From Piezodorus guildinii (Eukaryota; Arthropoda; Insecta; Hemiptera; Pentatomidae): 64,000 bases of DNA. Each line of letters starts with the position of its first letter. Position 1 is the first letter of the stretch. Location: assembly GCA_023052935.1 (NCBI GenBank), contig CM041295.1, positions 24,261,575 to 24,325,574 of the forward strand, written 5' to 3'. The notes under the pieces were generated by a model, which made no database searches, was not told where the DNA came from, and saw only the letters and a list, made by a program, of their open reading frames with translations. Shown one piece after another: positions 53,990 through 63,957 of this stretch. The translations under genes and the position numbers were made by a program.

Positions 53990-54304
53990 TCAGAGTTCTG
54001 CGCATGCGCGTGTGTATAGCGGTCATCTTTCAAGTCGGCTCTTGGATTTCTTGCTTTTTCAGTTGGATATCACTTCAGAACAGTCTTGAAAACATCACCA
54101 GGCTTCAGGATAACAACAACAGTAAATATTGGAGCAAACAACGGTAAGTTGGGTTACAATTTACACTGTAAAGTGAATGCTGAGTCACCTCTTCATATCA
54201 GCTGATTGCCAATAGCTAGGCAAGGCTGGTCTTGCTTAAGTTTTCTTAAGTTATTTTTTTTCTCCCCACATCTGGTTATTATTTAATTATTTTCCTTACA
54301 TGAA
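53990..54304 (+). promoter_or_regulatory. Jockey 5' untranslated region, presumed internal promoter
   Basis: Full-length Jockey elements carry an internal RNA polymerase II promoter at the very 5' end. Here the first bases after the TSD are TCAGAGTTCTGCGCATGCGC, which includes the palindrome GCGCATGCGC. No TATA box is expected or seen. Promoter function is inferred from position and family. Confidence 0.55.
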
Positions 54305-55616
54305 ATGCGATATTATCATCAAGTAATGTCCTCCAAAGCTTCAACTAAAAGATCTAGATCTAGTGGTTCAATCACGTCTCCTACAAAACAAAGACCTCGC
54401 CGTGATACTAATAAAAAATTAAATCTACAAGCAACCCCTTCGGGTACTAATTCAGAATCTGAACCACAACCTGGCACATCGTCACAAGGGATGACTGACG
54501 AATCGCCGTTTTTCACCCCGAATCCTTTTCAGATTTTGCATAATGAAAAAGAAAACATGGAATCTACTCCTATACCCAGTGAACCACGGCCTCCTCCCAT
54601 ATTTGTCAAAAATATTAGAAATTTCCAGTTGTTGTGTGCGCAATTGAACAAAATTACCGAATCTACCAGCTACTACTGTATGAGTAGAATCAATGATACC
54701 AAAATATCTCCTACTACTGCCGAGACATATAGAAAAATAGTGAAATATTTAACTGAAACCAAAGCAGATTTCCATACCTATCAGCTACGCCAAGAGAGAG
54801 CTTTAAGGGTTGTAATCAGAAACTTACACCCCTCGACACCAGTTGAAGCAATTAAAGAAGAACTAACGGAGATGGGCTATAAAGTGCGGCAAGTCACTAA
54901 TGTCCTAAAGGATAAAATTCCTCTACCTCTCTTTTTTGTGGATTTGGAACCAGCAGAAGGAGTTGAAAAAATCTATGACCTCAATAGATTATACTATACC
55001 AGCGTAAGAGTTGAAAAACCTTACATAAAGAAGGAGATAGTTCAGTGCCATAACTGTCAAGCATATGGTCATACTAAAAGTTATTGTCATCACATACCTC
55101 GATGCGTGAAATGCGGTGAACAGCACAAGTCTGTGGAGTGTACAAAACCAAAATCAACACCAGCTGTATGTGCTCATTGCCTCAAGGACCACCCAGCCAA
55201 CTATAAAGGATGCCAAATCTATAAGGAACTGAGGACCAGGTTTCAAAAACCTCAAGTACTGGATGAAACAGCAAGACAAGTAAGAAACAGAAGAGAACCC
55301 TCAAACACTTATTGATGCCAATGTATCATTTGCCCACCTACTTGGAGGTGGAAATCAAAGTACTGAAGCCGTGGCCCTGCCGGAACTACAGAATGTACCT
55401 CAATCCATTCCACATATACCTCTTCCTCAAAATGTAACCAATCCTAAAAATCCTAATCAACCACAAATCTCTCATATCCCTCCTCCTTCAAATGCCACAG
55501 ACCTTACCAGTTTGATGACATCCTTTATCTCCGAAATTAAATCCCTTGTTATGCCCCTAATATCACTCCTTACGAATCTCGTATCAAATCTCATTCCTGC
55601 CTTAAAAAAACCATAA
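54305..55616 (+). pseudogene. Jockey ORF1 (Gag-like), one frameshift
   Basis: The first frame gives 336 codons ending at a TGA at 55313. Residues 1-100 are Ser/Pro/Thr-rich; the middle (about 165-235) resembles the RNA-binding fold of Jockey Gag (VVIRNLHPSTPVEAIKEEL). Three zinc knuckles follow: C248-C251-H256-C261, C267-C270-H274-C279 and C289-C292-H296-C303. The Gag C-terminus (DANVSFAHLLGGG, then ISEIKSLVMPLISLLTNLVS) lies in another frame ending at TAA 55614-55616. The break is between about 55285 and 55315. A second in-frame ATG at codon 8 is an alternative start. The protein would bind element RNA and deliver it to the nucleus. Confidence 0.88.
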
Positions 55617-58295
55617 ATGACTACACCTAATTCCTTATCCATTCTCCTTTGGAATGCGAATGGTGTTAGAACTCACACTGACGAACTTACAGCCGTACTG
55701 CAAGACAAAAACATTGATGTTGCACTCATTACTGAAACTAGACTAACCACTAAACAGTGCTTTAAAATACCAGGATACACGACATACCGGACAGACCATC
55801 CAGACGGCAAAGCCCATGCCGGTACTGCTGTCATAGTCCGCCGATCCCTCTCCCATCACTTACACCCACTTCCCGCCCACGATTACCTACAAGCAACTTC
55901 CATTGTTATCAAAACATTTTCCTTTCCGCTTATCATCGCATCAGCATACTGCCCTCCTAAACATCCCATTTCCTCTGCCCAATTTGAATCGTTTCTCAAC
56001 TACTTGGGTAATCACTTCATTTTGGGTGCAGACTTAAATGCCAAGAATCAACAGTGGGGTTCTAGAACCACCAATTCTCGTGGACGGACATTGCAATCTG
56101 CACTCAACTCCCGACGCTTTCATCTCCTACCTCCCGATTCTCCTACCTACTGGCCAACAGATCCTAACCGTAATCCTGACATCCTCGACTTCTTCATCCA
56201 CAGCGGATTAGGCTCTCTTAATTTTTCCATAGCTCGCCTTGATGAACTATCCTCTGATCATAGTCCATTGATTCTAAATGTATCCATAACACCTATTCCT
56301 AAACCTATCCCACCGTCATTCATTAGAGGCCCTGTCAACTGGAACCTCTTCCGCGAAATCCTCACTAATGATATTGACCTCAGAGTGATTCTCAAAACCC
56401 CAAATGACCTTGACGACGCCGTATATTCCTTTACAACCGCTATTCAACAAGCTGCCTGGACTGCCTCCTCTCCCAAGTACTCCCAAATAACTCCATATAA
56501 AAGCCATTTACCACAACACCTGACAGACCTCATCAACAGCAAACGCCGAGCCAGAACATTATGGCAACGCACCCGCCACCCAGAGGATCGCCGCTCCTAT
56601 AACTTTTTTTGTAGAAAATTAAAGCGGGAGTTGGCGATCTTCCGTTCCCAATCCTACAATACCTACCTCTCCTCTCTCTCGACTCGTGACAATTCCCTTT
56701 GGAATGTCACGAAGAGAATCCTAAAATCCCACACCATTTCCCATCCTCTCCGGCGCTGTGATAGTTCCTGGGCTGCTTCTGACAAGGATAAGGCCGAGGA
56801 ATTCGCACAGCACCTTTCCAAAGTTTTTACTCCTCATCCAGAGCTTAATCCTACCCATACGGCGGCAGTTGAAGAGTTCCTTATATCACCAATACCGCTT
56901 TCCTTACCACCTAAAGCAGTTAATCCCTCTGAGGTCAGATATCTTCTTAAAAAGCTTCCTCTCCGTAAATCCCCTGGATACGATCTCCTTACTCCTCAAA
57001 TCTTAAGACAACTTCCACCTAAAGCCATTACATTCCTTACATATCTCTATAACTGTATCCTACGCACTACCTATTTTCCTCTCTTATGGAAACATTCAAC
57101 TATCATCCTTTTCCTAAAACCAGGCAAACCTTCTAACAACACGTCATCTTACAGACCTATCAGCCTACTTCCGATCCTCTCAAAAATTTTCGAAAAGCTC
57201 CTACTAAAACGAATCCTAGCCAAATTTCAAAATTTTCCTTCACATCAGTTCGGATTTCGTCCTCAACATTCCACGGTTCAGCAAGGACTCCGAGTTGTGG
57301 ACCACATTTCCTCTGCCCTTGAGTGCAAGGAGTATTGTTCGGGTGCCTTTCTGGACATATCTCAAGCTTTCGACCGGGTGTGGCACCCGGGATTGCTCTT
57401 TAAGCTCAAAACCCATTTACCCCAATCCTTATACCTAGTCCTCCGATCCTATCTATCAAACCGCTCCTTCCGAGTTCGCTGTGGCTCAGAATTTTCCAAA
57501 CATTATATTGTTGAGGCTGGTGTTCCTCAAGGCAGCGTCTTGGGACCCGTCCTCTACATCCTCTACACCGCCGATATCCCTACCGATCCCGATACCTTTC
57601 TGGCAACATTTGCTGATGATACCGCCATTTTGTCATCCAATTCCGATCCTGAAGTAGCATCGATTAATTTACAAAATCACCTTTCCCTTGTCGAAGACTG
57701 GTGTAACGCTTGGCGTATTAAGGTGAACGAAAACAAGTGCTCACACGTCACATTCACTCTTCGACGCAAATCCTGTCCAACGGTTTATTTAAATTCCCTA
57801 CCGCTTCCTTCCTCTGACACAGTCCGGTATCTTGGCTTTTTACTAGACAAAAGACTGACGTGGAACCCACACACAAGACTTAAAAGAAAAGAACTTAACC
57901 GCAGATTCGGCCAGTTATACAGACTACTAAATAGAAAATCTCATCTTACAGTTGACAACAAATTACTAATATACAAGACAGTACTGAAACCAATATGGAC
58001 CTACGGACTTGAACTGTGGGGGACAGCTAAACATTCTAACATCAAACGCATCCAATCCTTCCAATCCAAAGTTCTCCGAACAATAGTTAATGCTCCTTAT
58101 TACGTTACCAACTCTACCCTACACCACGACCTTAAAATTCCATTTATTTTAGACCTGGTACCATCCAAATTTTCCAAATTTCATCAGAACCTTAGTCATC
58201 ATCCTAACCCTCTAGCACAATCCCTATCCAGTACCACCCATCCCTATAATCCTCCTCGAAGATTGAAACGGCAGTGGCCGCGAGACGTATTGTGA
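55617..58295 (+). CDS. Jockey ORF2: endonuclease-reverse transcriptase, intact
   Basis: 892 codons; the ATG directly follows the ORF1-frame stop (TAAATG). Endonuclease at residues 1-225: LWNANG (N13), ITETRL (E40), SAYCPP (Y111), GADLN (D139, N141) and SSDHSPL (D214, H215). Reverse transcriptase at about 445-760: RPISLLPILSKIFEKLL, FGFRPQHSTVQQ, FLDISQAFDRVW (D580 and D586), AGVPQGSVLGPVLY and FADD (665-668, F instead of Y). The C-terminal part holds WTYGLELWG and a run of conserved basic and aromatic residues to PPRRLKRQWPRD. There is no RNase H, as expected for Jockey. All catalytic residues I can check are present. It nicks target DNA and reverse-transcribes element RNA at the nick. Confidence 0.97.
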   Translation: MTTPNSLSILLWNANGVRTHTDELTAVLQDKNIDVALITETRLTTKQCFKIPGYTTYRTDHPDGKAHAGTAVIVRRSLSHHLHPLPAHDYLQATSIVIKTFSFPLIIASAYCPPKHPISSAQFESFLNYLGNHFILGADLNAKNQQWGSRTTNSRGRTLQSALNSRRFHLLPPDSPTYWPTDPNRNPDILDFFIHSGLGSLNFSIARLDELSSDHSPLILNVSITPIPKPIPPSFIRGPVNWNLFREILTNDIDLRVILKTPNDLDDAVYSFTTAIQQAAWTASSPKYSQITPYKSHLPQHLTDLINSKRRARTLWQRTRHPEDRRSYNFFCRKLKRELAIFRSQSYNTYLSSLSTRDNSLWNVTKRILKSHTISHPLRRCDSSWAASDKDKAEEFAQHLSKVFTPHPELNPTHTAAVEEFLISPIPLSLPPKAVNPSEVRYLLKKLPLRKSPGYDLLTPQILRQLPPKAITFLTYLYNCILRTTYFPLLWKHSTIILFLKPGKPSNNTSSYRPISLLPILSKIFEKLLLKRILAKFQNFPSHQFGFRPQHSTVQQGLRVVDHISSALECKEYCSGAFLDISQAFDRVWHPGLLFKLKTHLPQSLYLVLRSYLSNRSFRVRCGSEFSKHYIVEAGVPQGSVLGPVLYILYTADIPTDPDTFLATFADDTAILSSNSDPEVASINLQNHLSLVEDWCNAWRIKVNENKCSHVTFTLRRKSCPTVYLNSLPLPSSDTVRYLGFLLDKRLTWNPHTRLKRKELNRRFGQLYRLLNRKSHLTVDNKLLIYKTVLKPIWTYGLELWGTAKHSNIKRIQSFQSKVLRTIVNAPYYVTNSTLHHDLKIPFILDLVPSKFSKFHQNLSHHPNPLAQSLSSTTHPYNPPRRLKRQWPRDVL

Positions 58296-58810
58296 ACGTT
58301 TAAATTGGAGTTCTGACACTGGTCAGATCCTCCACTCATGTAATGTATGTTTGTGGCTATTACGCCCTAGTTCGGCCTCCACTGATTCACACCAGTGACG
58401 CGGCTGAGAGCGAGGGTCTAGGATCTTTTGGATTCCGCTTTTTCCTCCACAAGTGGGGGGAAAAGCCCAGTCTGGGGTCCCTCTATAGCACTTGTATATT
58501 TTGTATATAGTTATGTTTGTTTGAATGATGTTTGTTTATCTGCAAACTTTTATTTATCTCAATTATAGGTTAATGTTTTGTTTTGTTTTGTTTTTATATT
58601 TATTATTATTTAATTCTATATATATCATTTATTTGTATTTATCTCAGTCATAGGTTGTTGTTTGTTTTCTTATTTTGTATATATATTATATTTTATTTGT
58701 TTGACTTTATCATTGTATATATTGTGTGAATGGGATCATATATCACTATTACTAATGTTCATATAGAAACAAATTGTAATATATCTCAATAAAATAAAAA
58801 AAAAAAAAAA
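58296..58810 (+). other. Jockey 3' untranslated region and tail
   Basis: Contains a GC-rich insert-like stretch at about 58360-58490 that the 3' UTR of the copy at 45065 lacks (GCCCTAGTTCGGCCTCCACT, a hairpin around TTTCCTCCACAAGTGGGGGG). The T/A-rich UTR shared with the other copies follows, then CAATAAAATAAA and an A-run. Confidence 0.85.
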
Positions 58811-58833
58811 AGTTTCCATTCTCCCACCATGCG

Positions 58834-59089
58834 GTACGTATCTCCACTCTACTTCATATTTTTATGTTTTATACTTAATGTAAATTATTGATACCTGTGT
58901 AAATTTTGTTTACTAAACATTTTTTTCTGTATAACACTTACATTATTATACTATAGTCATTGTATTTTAATTAAGTTTTTTTACATATATAGTTCTGTTA
59001 TATTTTAATACCGACGTTCTCTAGCTCAATAGATTATATAATATTGTATGTAATGTCATTGAAATTGTATTTCTTTTGTATCTTTTTAG
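58834..59089 (+). other. Candidate spliceosomal intron in HH-B
   Basis: Begins GTACGTATC and ends TATCTTTTTAG. Removing it joins CACCATGCG to CCCTGATGATG, the exact sequence found at 16575-16594 and, with one difference, at 48231-48249. No target-site duplication surrounds the segment, which argues against a simple insertion. T-rich upstream of the acceptor. Confidence 0.7.
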
Positions 59090-59091
59090 CC

Positions 59092-59124
59092 CTGATGATG
59101 ACCCACAAAGGGGGTCGAAACGTT
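59092..59124 (+). ncRNA. Hammerhead-like core, HH-B long copy
   Basis: CTGATGA (59092-59098), helix II GACCC/GGGTC, GAAAC (59117-59121), GTT, then GGT. Helix I GCC/GGU can pair. It starts three bases after the intron-like acceptor AG at 59088-59089. Confidence 0.55.
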
Positions 59125-59269
59125 GGTAAACAATAAATAGTTAAAACTATTTAGCTGTTTCATTTAATGACCGCTACCTGGACTAATTCCTTCCAGTAAT
59201 CCTCAACGTTCAACTAATTACATCTAAAATTATTTATTTTCATTTTATCATTTATATAAACGAGACAGA

Positions 59270-60250
59270 ATGCCATTAGATAATGATAGGTCAAAAAAAT
59301 TTCCATTTATTCTATTTATTTCGGAGGATAGAACACGTGCTAAAAGACCTAGAAAACTGGAGAATTACCTCAGATGAACCGTCCTTGCTAAAGTCTAAGC
59401 AAATCCTTACAATACCAAAATTCAATGGCCATCAGAATAAATAGGAACTACGGGATTCAAGTCTACCCGAAAACGGCCAGAAATATTACGAGAAGGGAAG
59501 GATACAGTGGTTGAATCGCAAGAAGAAAGACCTTCATCAGTAAGATAATCCGGAAGAAGCGGCTGCAATTTGCCAGGGAGTTTCTAAATAAGCCCAACTA
59601 TATCTGGGAATGAGTCGTATTCTCCAAGTGTATGAGCGTTATTGTAATGTAGGTTTTATTCTTGTTGAAATAGACTGATAGGACTTAAATGCCAACTTAA
59701 CGTAAAAAAAGTGGAGGAAATCAACCTTGGCTTTCAAAACTAAGAATTTGACTCCAACATTTAAACAAGGTGGTGGAAGTGTCATGGTGTGGGGGTGTTT
59801 TCGAACATCTGGTGTTGGAGATTTAGTGTTCATTGATGGGATTATGAACTTAATTATTACTACATTATGCTTATCGGGACATTTTAAGAAAAATTAAAAT
59901 AATTTAGCTAGAATATTGGGACTTGGAGAATGTTACTTTTCCCAACAACATAATGACCCCAAATATAATGCTAAAAAAGTGAATGAATTTGTTGCTCCAT
60001 AATGTTCGTAATCAACTAAAAACACCACCACAGTCACCTGGCATTAACCCTGTTGAGCACTTATGGGATGGTTAGGGGTGAGTAAGAGAAGCAAGAGAAA
60101 AGCTTAAAGCTGCCCTACAGACAGAATGGATTGCAATTAACTAAGAGGTAACGAAAAAGCTGGTTCCAAGTATGAAAAACATGTTATTGAAAATCTATGG
60201 ACCAATGAGGGCCCATATGTTATTAGAAAAATATGTATTAAAATAAATAA
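59270..60250 (+). pseudogene. Tc1-type transposase, decayed
   Basis: Across several frames: ANPYNTKIQWPSE, ARRKTFISKIIRKKRLQFAR, GGGSVMVWGCFRTSGVGDL, a degenerate QDNDPKH-type site (second catalytic Asp) and SPGINPVEHLWD (catalytic Glu of the DDE triad). Many stops. At 59633-59695 a 63-bp REP1 segment replaces or interrupts the coding sequence. Terminal inverted repeats not found. Confidence 0.85.
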
Positions 60251-60292
<42 letters not shown>

Positions 60293-60300
60293 TATAAAAA
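60251..60300. repeat. (TA)n microsatellite
   Basis: Short alternating TA next to the Tc1 relic. Confidence 0.9.
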
Positions 60301-60779
60301 AAAAGTTTTTGTAATGAATGATAAATTTAACGTTTTTTCACTACTATTCGGTTTGATTTATTTATATTTAAAATAAAAAATGCAATAGCAATAATACTGT
60401 TACAAATTTCTCGAACTCATTTATTTGCAGTTATCCAATTATATTTGGGTGTATATGGAAACTTATTGGAGTGAGTGTATATGGTACAAATCTATATTCT
60501 TTTACCACTATAGAGACCACATACATTGACCGAGCGACGTTGTTTTCTCATAAATATTTTGATTGCTGAGGAGAGAGTCACACAAGTTGAGGTTGCTTTG
60601 AACGATAGTTTCTATAAGGAGTTCTATCTCCTTAACCAGGTCACTCGAATTGAAGTGAAGTCACAGATCCTCCTAGCTCTACGCTTCTGCAAACGAACGA
60701 GGACCTATATTTTTTTACCTGAAGCAAGCGTTGGATGGTGTAGACCAAACCAGAAGTCTAGGATAATTTTTTTTTTTTA
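60301..60779. other. Unassigned sequence
   Basis: An 84-codon frame at 60526-60780 (rich in charged residues, ending near a T-run) has no recognisable domain. Its surroundings contain no promoter or splice evidence. Confidence 0.3.
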
Positions 60780-60901
60780 AATATTTAATAAAGCGTTCAC
60801 CAACTTCCATAACATTATTTATTCTTTACAAAATTTATTTACATCTTATCGACGTTTTGGGAATTTTTCCTCATTTTCAAGACTAAAAATATTTTATACA
60901 A
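60780..60901 (-). mobile_element. HH-E repeat
   Basis: Matches 30470-30600. On the minus strand it contains GTCTTGAAAATGAGGAAAAA, TTCCCAAAACGTCGATAAG, a decayed hammerhead-like core (CTTGAAAA, AAAACGTC). It is cut at its end by the Jockey insertion at 60902. Confidence 0.5.
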
Positions 60902-63356
60902 TTTTTTTTTTTTTTCAACTACAATTTTTATTGAGTAAAATTACAATCTGTCCCAATTTGGACATCAATAGTAGTGCTGAAGGATATCATACATACTACA
61001 TTCATACAATATTTACACAGCATAAAATTACAATAAAATATATACACAATAATGAATCAATACAATAGAGTCAAGAATTCAGTTATACCTATATACTCAT
61101 ACACACACTCATACATACATCACATTGAGTGGAGATCTAGCCAGTGCTAGAACTCCAATATATTTACAAAAGGTCACGGGGCCACTGCCGTTTCAACCTT
61201 CTAGGTGGGTTGTATGGATGAGTGGAGCTGGATAGGGATTGAGCTAGAGGATTAGGATGATGAATGAGGTTCTGGTGGAATTTGAAAAATTTGGATTGAA
61301 TGAGGTCTGAAATAAATGGAACATTAAGGTCGTGGTGCAAGGTATAGTTGGAGACATAATAAGGAGCATTTACTATTGTACGGAGGACTTTGGATTGAAT
61401 GCGTTTGATGTTAGTACGTTTAGCTGTCCCCCACAGTTCAAGTCCGTAGGTCCAGATGGGCTTCAGTATTGTCTTGTAGATTAATAATTTGTTGTCAACT
61501 GTATAATTTTCTGTTGAGTAGTCGGTATAACTGTCCGAATCGTCGGTTGAGTTCTTGTCTTTTAAGTCTTGTATGTGGGTTCCAAGTCAATCTTTTGTCT
61601 AATAGTAAGCTAAGATACCGGACTGTATCTGAGAGAGGAATTGGTAATGAGTTGAAATAAACTGGCGGACAGGATTTTCGTCTAAGAGTAAAGGTTATCT
61701 GTTTACATTTGGCTCCGTTCACCTTTACACGCCAGTTATTACACCAGTGTTCGATAAGGAAAAGGTGTCTCTGAAGGTTTAAGGATGCTGTTTCAGGATT
61801 CGAACTGGATGATAGGGTGGCGCTGTCGTCTGCAAAAGTTGCCAGAAAGGTATCAGGATGTGTGGGAATATCAGCAGTGTAAAGGATGTAGAGGACGGGT
61901 CCCAAGACGCTGCCTTGAGGAACACCGGCCTCAACGGGAAGGTTAGAAAATTCTACACCACAGCGAACTCGGAAGGAACGGTTTGAGAGATAGGATCGGA
62001 GAATAAGGGAAAGAGACTGGGGTAAATGGGTTTTCAGCTTGAAGAGTAATCCAGTGTGCCATACCCGGTCAAAAGCTTGCGCAATGTCCAGAAACGCACC
62101 AGAACAATACTCTTTGCATTAAAGAGCTGAGGAAACATGGTCTACAACTCGGAGCCCCTGTTGAACTGTGGAATGCTGAGGACGGAATCCAAACTGATGG
62201 GAAGGAAGATTTTGAGATTCTAATATGGGTAGGATACGTTTAAGAAGAAGCCTTTCGAAGATTTTGAGAGGATGGGGAGTAGACTAATAGGCCTGTAGGA
62301 TGAAGTGTTGTTGGAAGGTTTGCCTGGTTTTAGAAAAAGAATGATAGTGAAATGTTTACATAACAGTGGAAAATAGGTGGTGCGTAGGATGCAGTTGTAA
62401 ATATAAGTAAGGAATATAATAGCTTTCTGCGGGAGTTGTCGGAGGATCTGGGGAGTAAGGAGATCGTGTCCAGGAGATTTACGAAGGGTCAGTTTTTGGA
62501 GAAGCTATTTGACCTCAGAGGGATTAATAGCTTTAGGAGGTAGGGAAAGTGGAATTGGTGACATAAGAAAGTCTTGCACTGTTGCGGTGTGATTGATGTG
62601 GGATTCCGGTTGAGGAGTGAATACTTTGGAGAGTGTGTGGCGAATTCCTCGGCTTTATCTTCATCAGACGCAGCTCAGGAGTCATCGCCACGTCGGAGAG
62701 GATGGGAAACTTGATGGTATTTTAGAATCTTTTTCGTGTCATTACACAAGGAATTATCACGAGCTGATAGAGAGGAGAGGTAGAAATTAAAGGACTGGGA
62801 ACGGAAGGTCGCCAACTCCCTCTTCAATTGTCTACAATAGAAGTTATAGGAGCGGCGATCTGTTATGTGTCGGGTGCGCTGCCATAATGATGTTGCTTGG
62901 CGTTTGGTGTGGATGAGGTCTATAATATGTTGTGGAAAATGATTTTGGTCTGGATTTATATTGGAGTATTTAGGAGAGGAAGCACTCCAGACAGCTTGTT
63001 GGATGGCGGTGGTAAAGGAATAGACGGAATTATCTAGGTCATCTGGGGTTTTGAGGGTTACTCTGAGGTCAATATTATCGGTCAGGATTTGGCGGAAAAG
63101 GTTCCGGTTGACAGGGCCTCGGATGAATGATTGAGGAATGGGTTTTGGAATTGGAGTGAGAGATACTTTTAGGATCAGTGGACTATGGTCTGAGGATAGT
63201 TCATCAAGGCGAGTTACAGACAAGTTGAGGGAGCCTAATCCGCTGTGGATAAAGAAGTTGAGGATGTCAGGATTGCGGTTAGGATCGGTTGGCCAGTAGG
63301 TAGGGGAGTCAGGGAGTTGAGTGCAGACAGCAAATTTCGTCCCCGATAATTCGTGG
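60902..63356 (-). mobile_element. Jockey element, 5'-truncated within the endonuclease
   Basis: A perfect 10-bp TSD TTTTATACAA (60892-60901 and 63357-63366) bounds 2455 bp. The poly(A) is seen as T-run 60902-60915. On the minus strand homology to ORF2 starts near residue 150 (the CTGCACTCAACTCCC region) and runs to the stop near 61170. Open stretches are 62675-63223 (endonuclease end and linker: RLDELSSDHSPLIL) and 61495-61905 (FADDSATLSS, RYLSLLLDKRLTWNPHT). Several frameshifts and stops separate them, so it is non-functional. Confidence 0.95.
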
Positions 63357-63379
63357 TTTTATACAAATTAAATTTGTGA

Positions 63380-63604
63380 ATTATGATATGTCATCATACC
63401 TGTTTTTAATTATACCTAATAATTTAAACTGTCGTCAATTGGAATTATCTTTTTTATTTAACAATTATTCATTATTTACCTGTTTCTTCTTTCTATTCAT
63501 ACAAAATTTTTAATAGCTTACTGCTACATGCAAACTTGATGTCTATCAGCTGACTGTTTCTTTTTTGTTTAAACTTTTTACTGGGTGTGTTCTACTTTTT
63601 TTTT
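63380..63604 (+). repeat. Dispersed repeat, partner of 30700-30930
   Basis: TAATAGCTTACTGCTACATG, CAGCTGACTGTTTC and TTTTTACTGGGTGTGTTCTAC. The last bases, GTGTGTTCTAC, recur inverted as GTAGAACACAC directly right of the SINE at 63882. Confidence 0.5.
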
Positions 63605-63881
63605 CGGTTGGCGTGACAGGCCTTGGAGGCCCTTGGCCGCGCGGTATGGTTTATATACCACACCGCGATACTCGATGACATTTTAAAGGGTAGGGTCATC
63701 ACTCCCTACGCCTATTTTTGTGGGTGGCTATCAACTAGCAGACAGGTTCCACGTACTCGGGGAAGATTGTGAGTGAATCCCCATTGATTTGTATGCTTGA
63801 TAAAAGTCCTGGGACTGGGATTCGAACTCACAACTTCAGCGTGGCAGGCTAGCGCGTTAACCATTCAGCTACGGGCTCCCC
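63605..63881 (-). mobile_element. SINE-A, full length
   Basis: CGGTTGGCGTGACAGGCC to TACGGGCTCCCC on the plus strand, same subgroup as 5224-5505. The flanks form an 11-bp inverted repeat rather than a direct TSD. Confidence 0.9.
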
Positions 63882-63957
63882 GGTAGAACACACTACTATT
63901 CCAATATAATCCTTATTGCATGTATTTATTTTCATTGTGATGTTATTGTTTGTTGTT

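Larger units (their letters stand above)
53990..58810 (+). mobile_element. Jockey-clade retrotransposon, essentially full length
   Basis: A perfect 14-bp TSD, AGTTTCCATTCTCC (53976-53989 and 58811-58824), bounds 4821 bp. It consists of a 5' UTR starting TCAGAGTTCTGCGCATGCGC, ORF1, ORF2, a 3' UTR and an A-rich tail. It is nested in the HH-B exon-like block. The intact ORF2 and perfect TSD indicate a young insertion. Confidence 0.97.
53537..59206. mobile_element. HH-B foldback element interrupted by a Jockey insertion
   Basis: Left terminal repeat GGAATTAGTCCGGGTAGCGG and TCATTAAATGA (53541-53570); right terminal repeat TCATTTAATGACCGCTACC and TGGACTAATTCCTTCCAG (59158-59202). Without the Jockey element, HH-B sequence is 53537-53989 and 58825-59206. 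This is the longest HH-B copy in the window and the only one retaining the 256-bp GT...AG segment before its core. Confidence 0.82.

Noticed and set aside
54319..54516. Minus-strand frame over Jockey ORF1, and frames at 56316-56507 (minus) and 56758-57006 (plus)
   Set aside because: Shadow frames of the Jockey ORFs.
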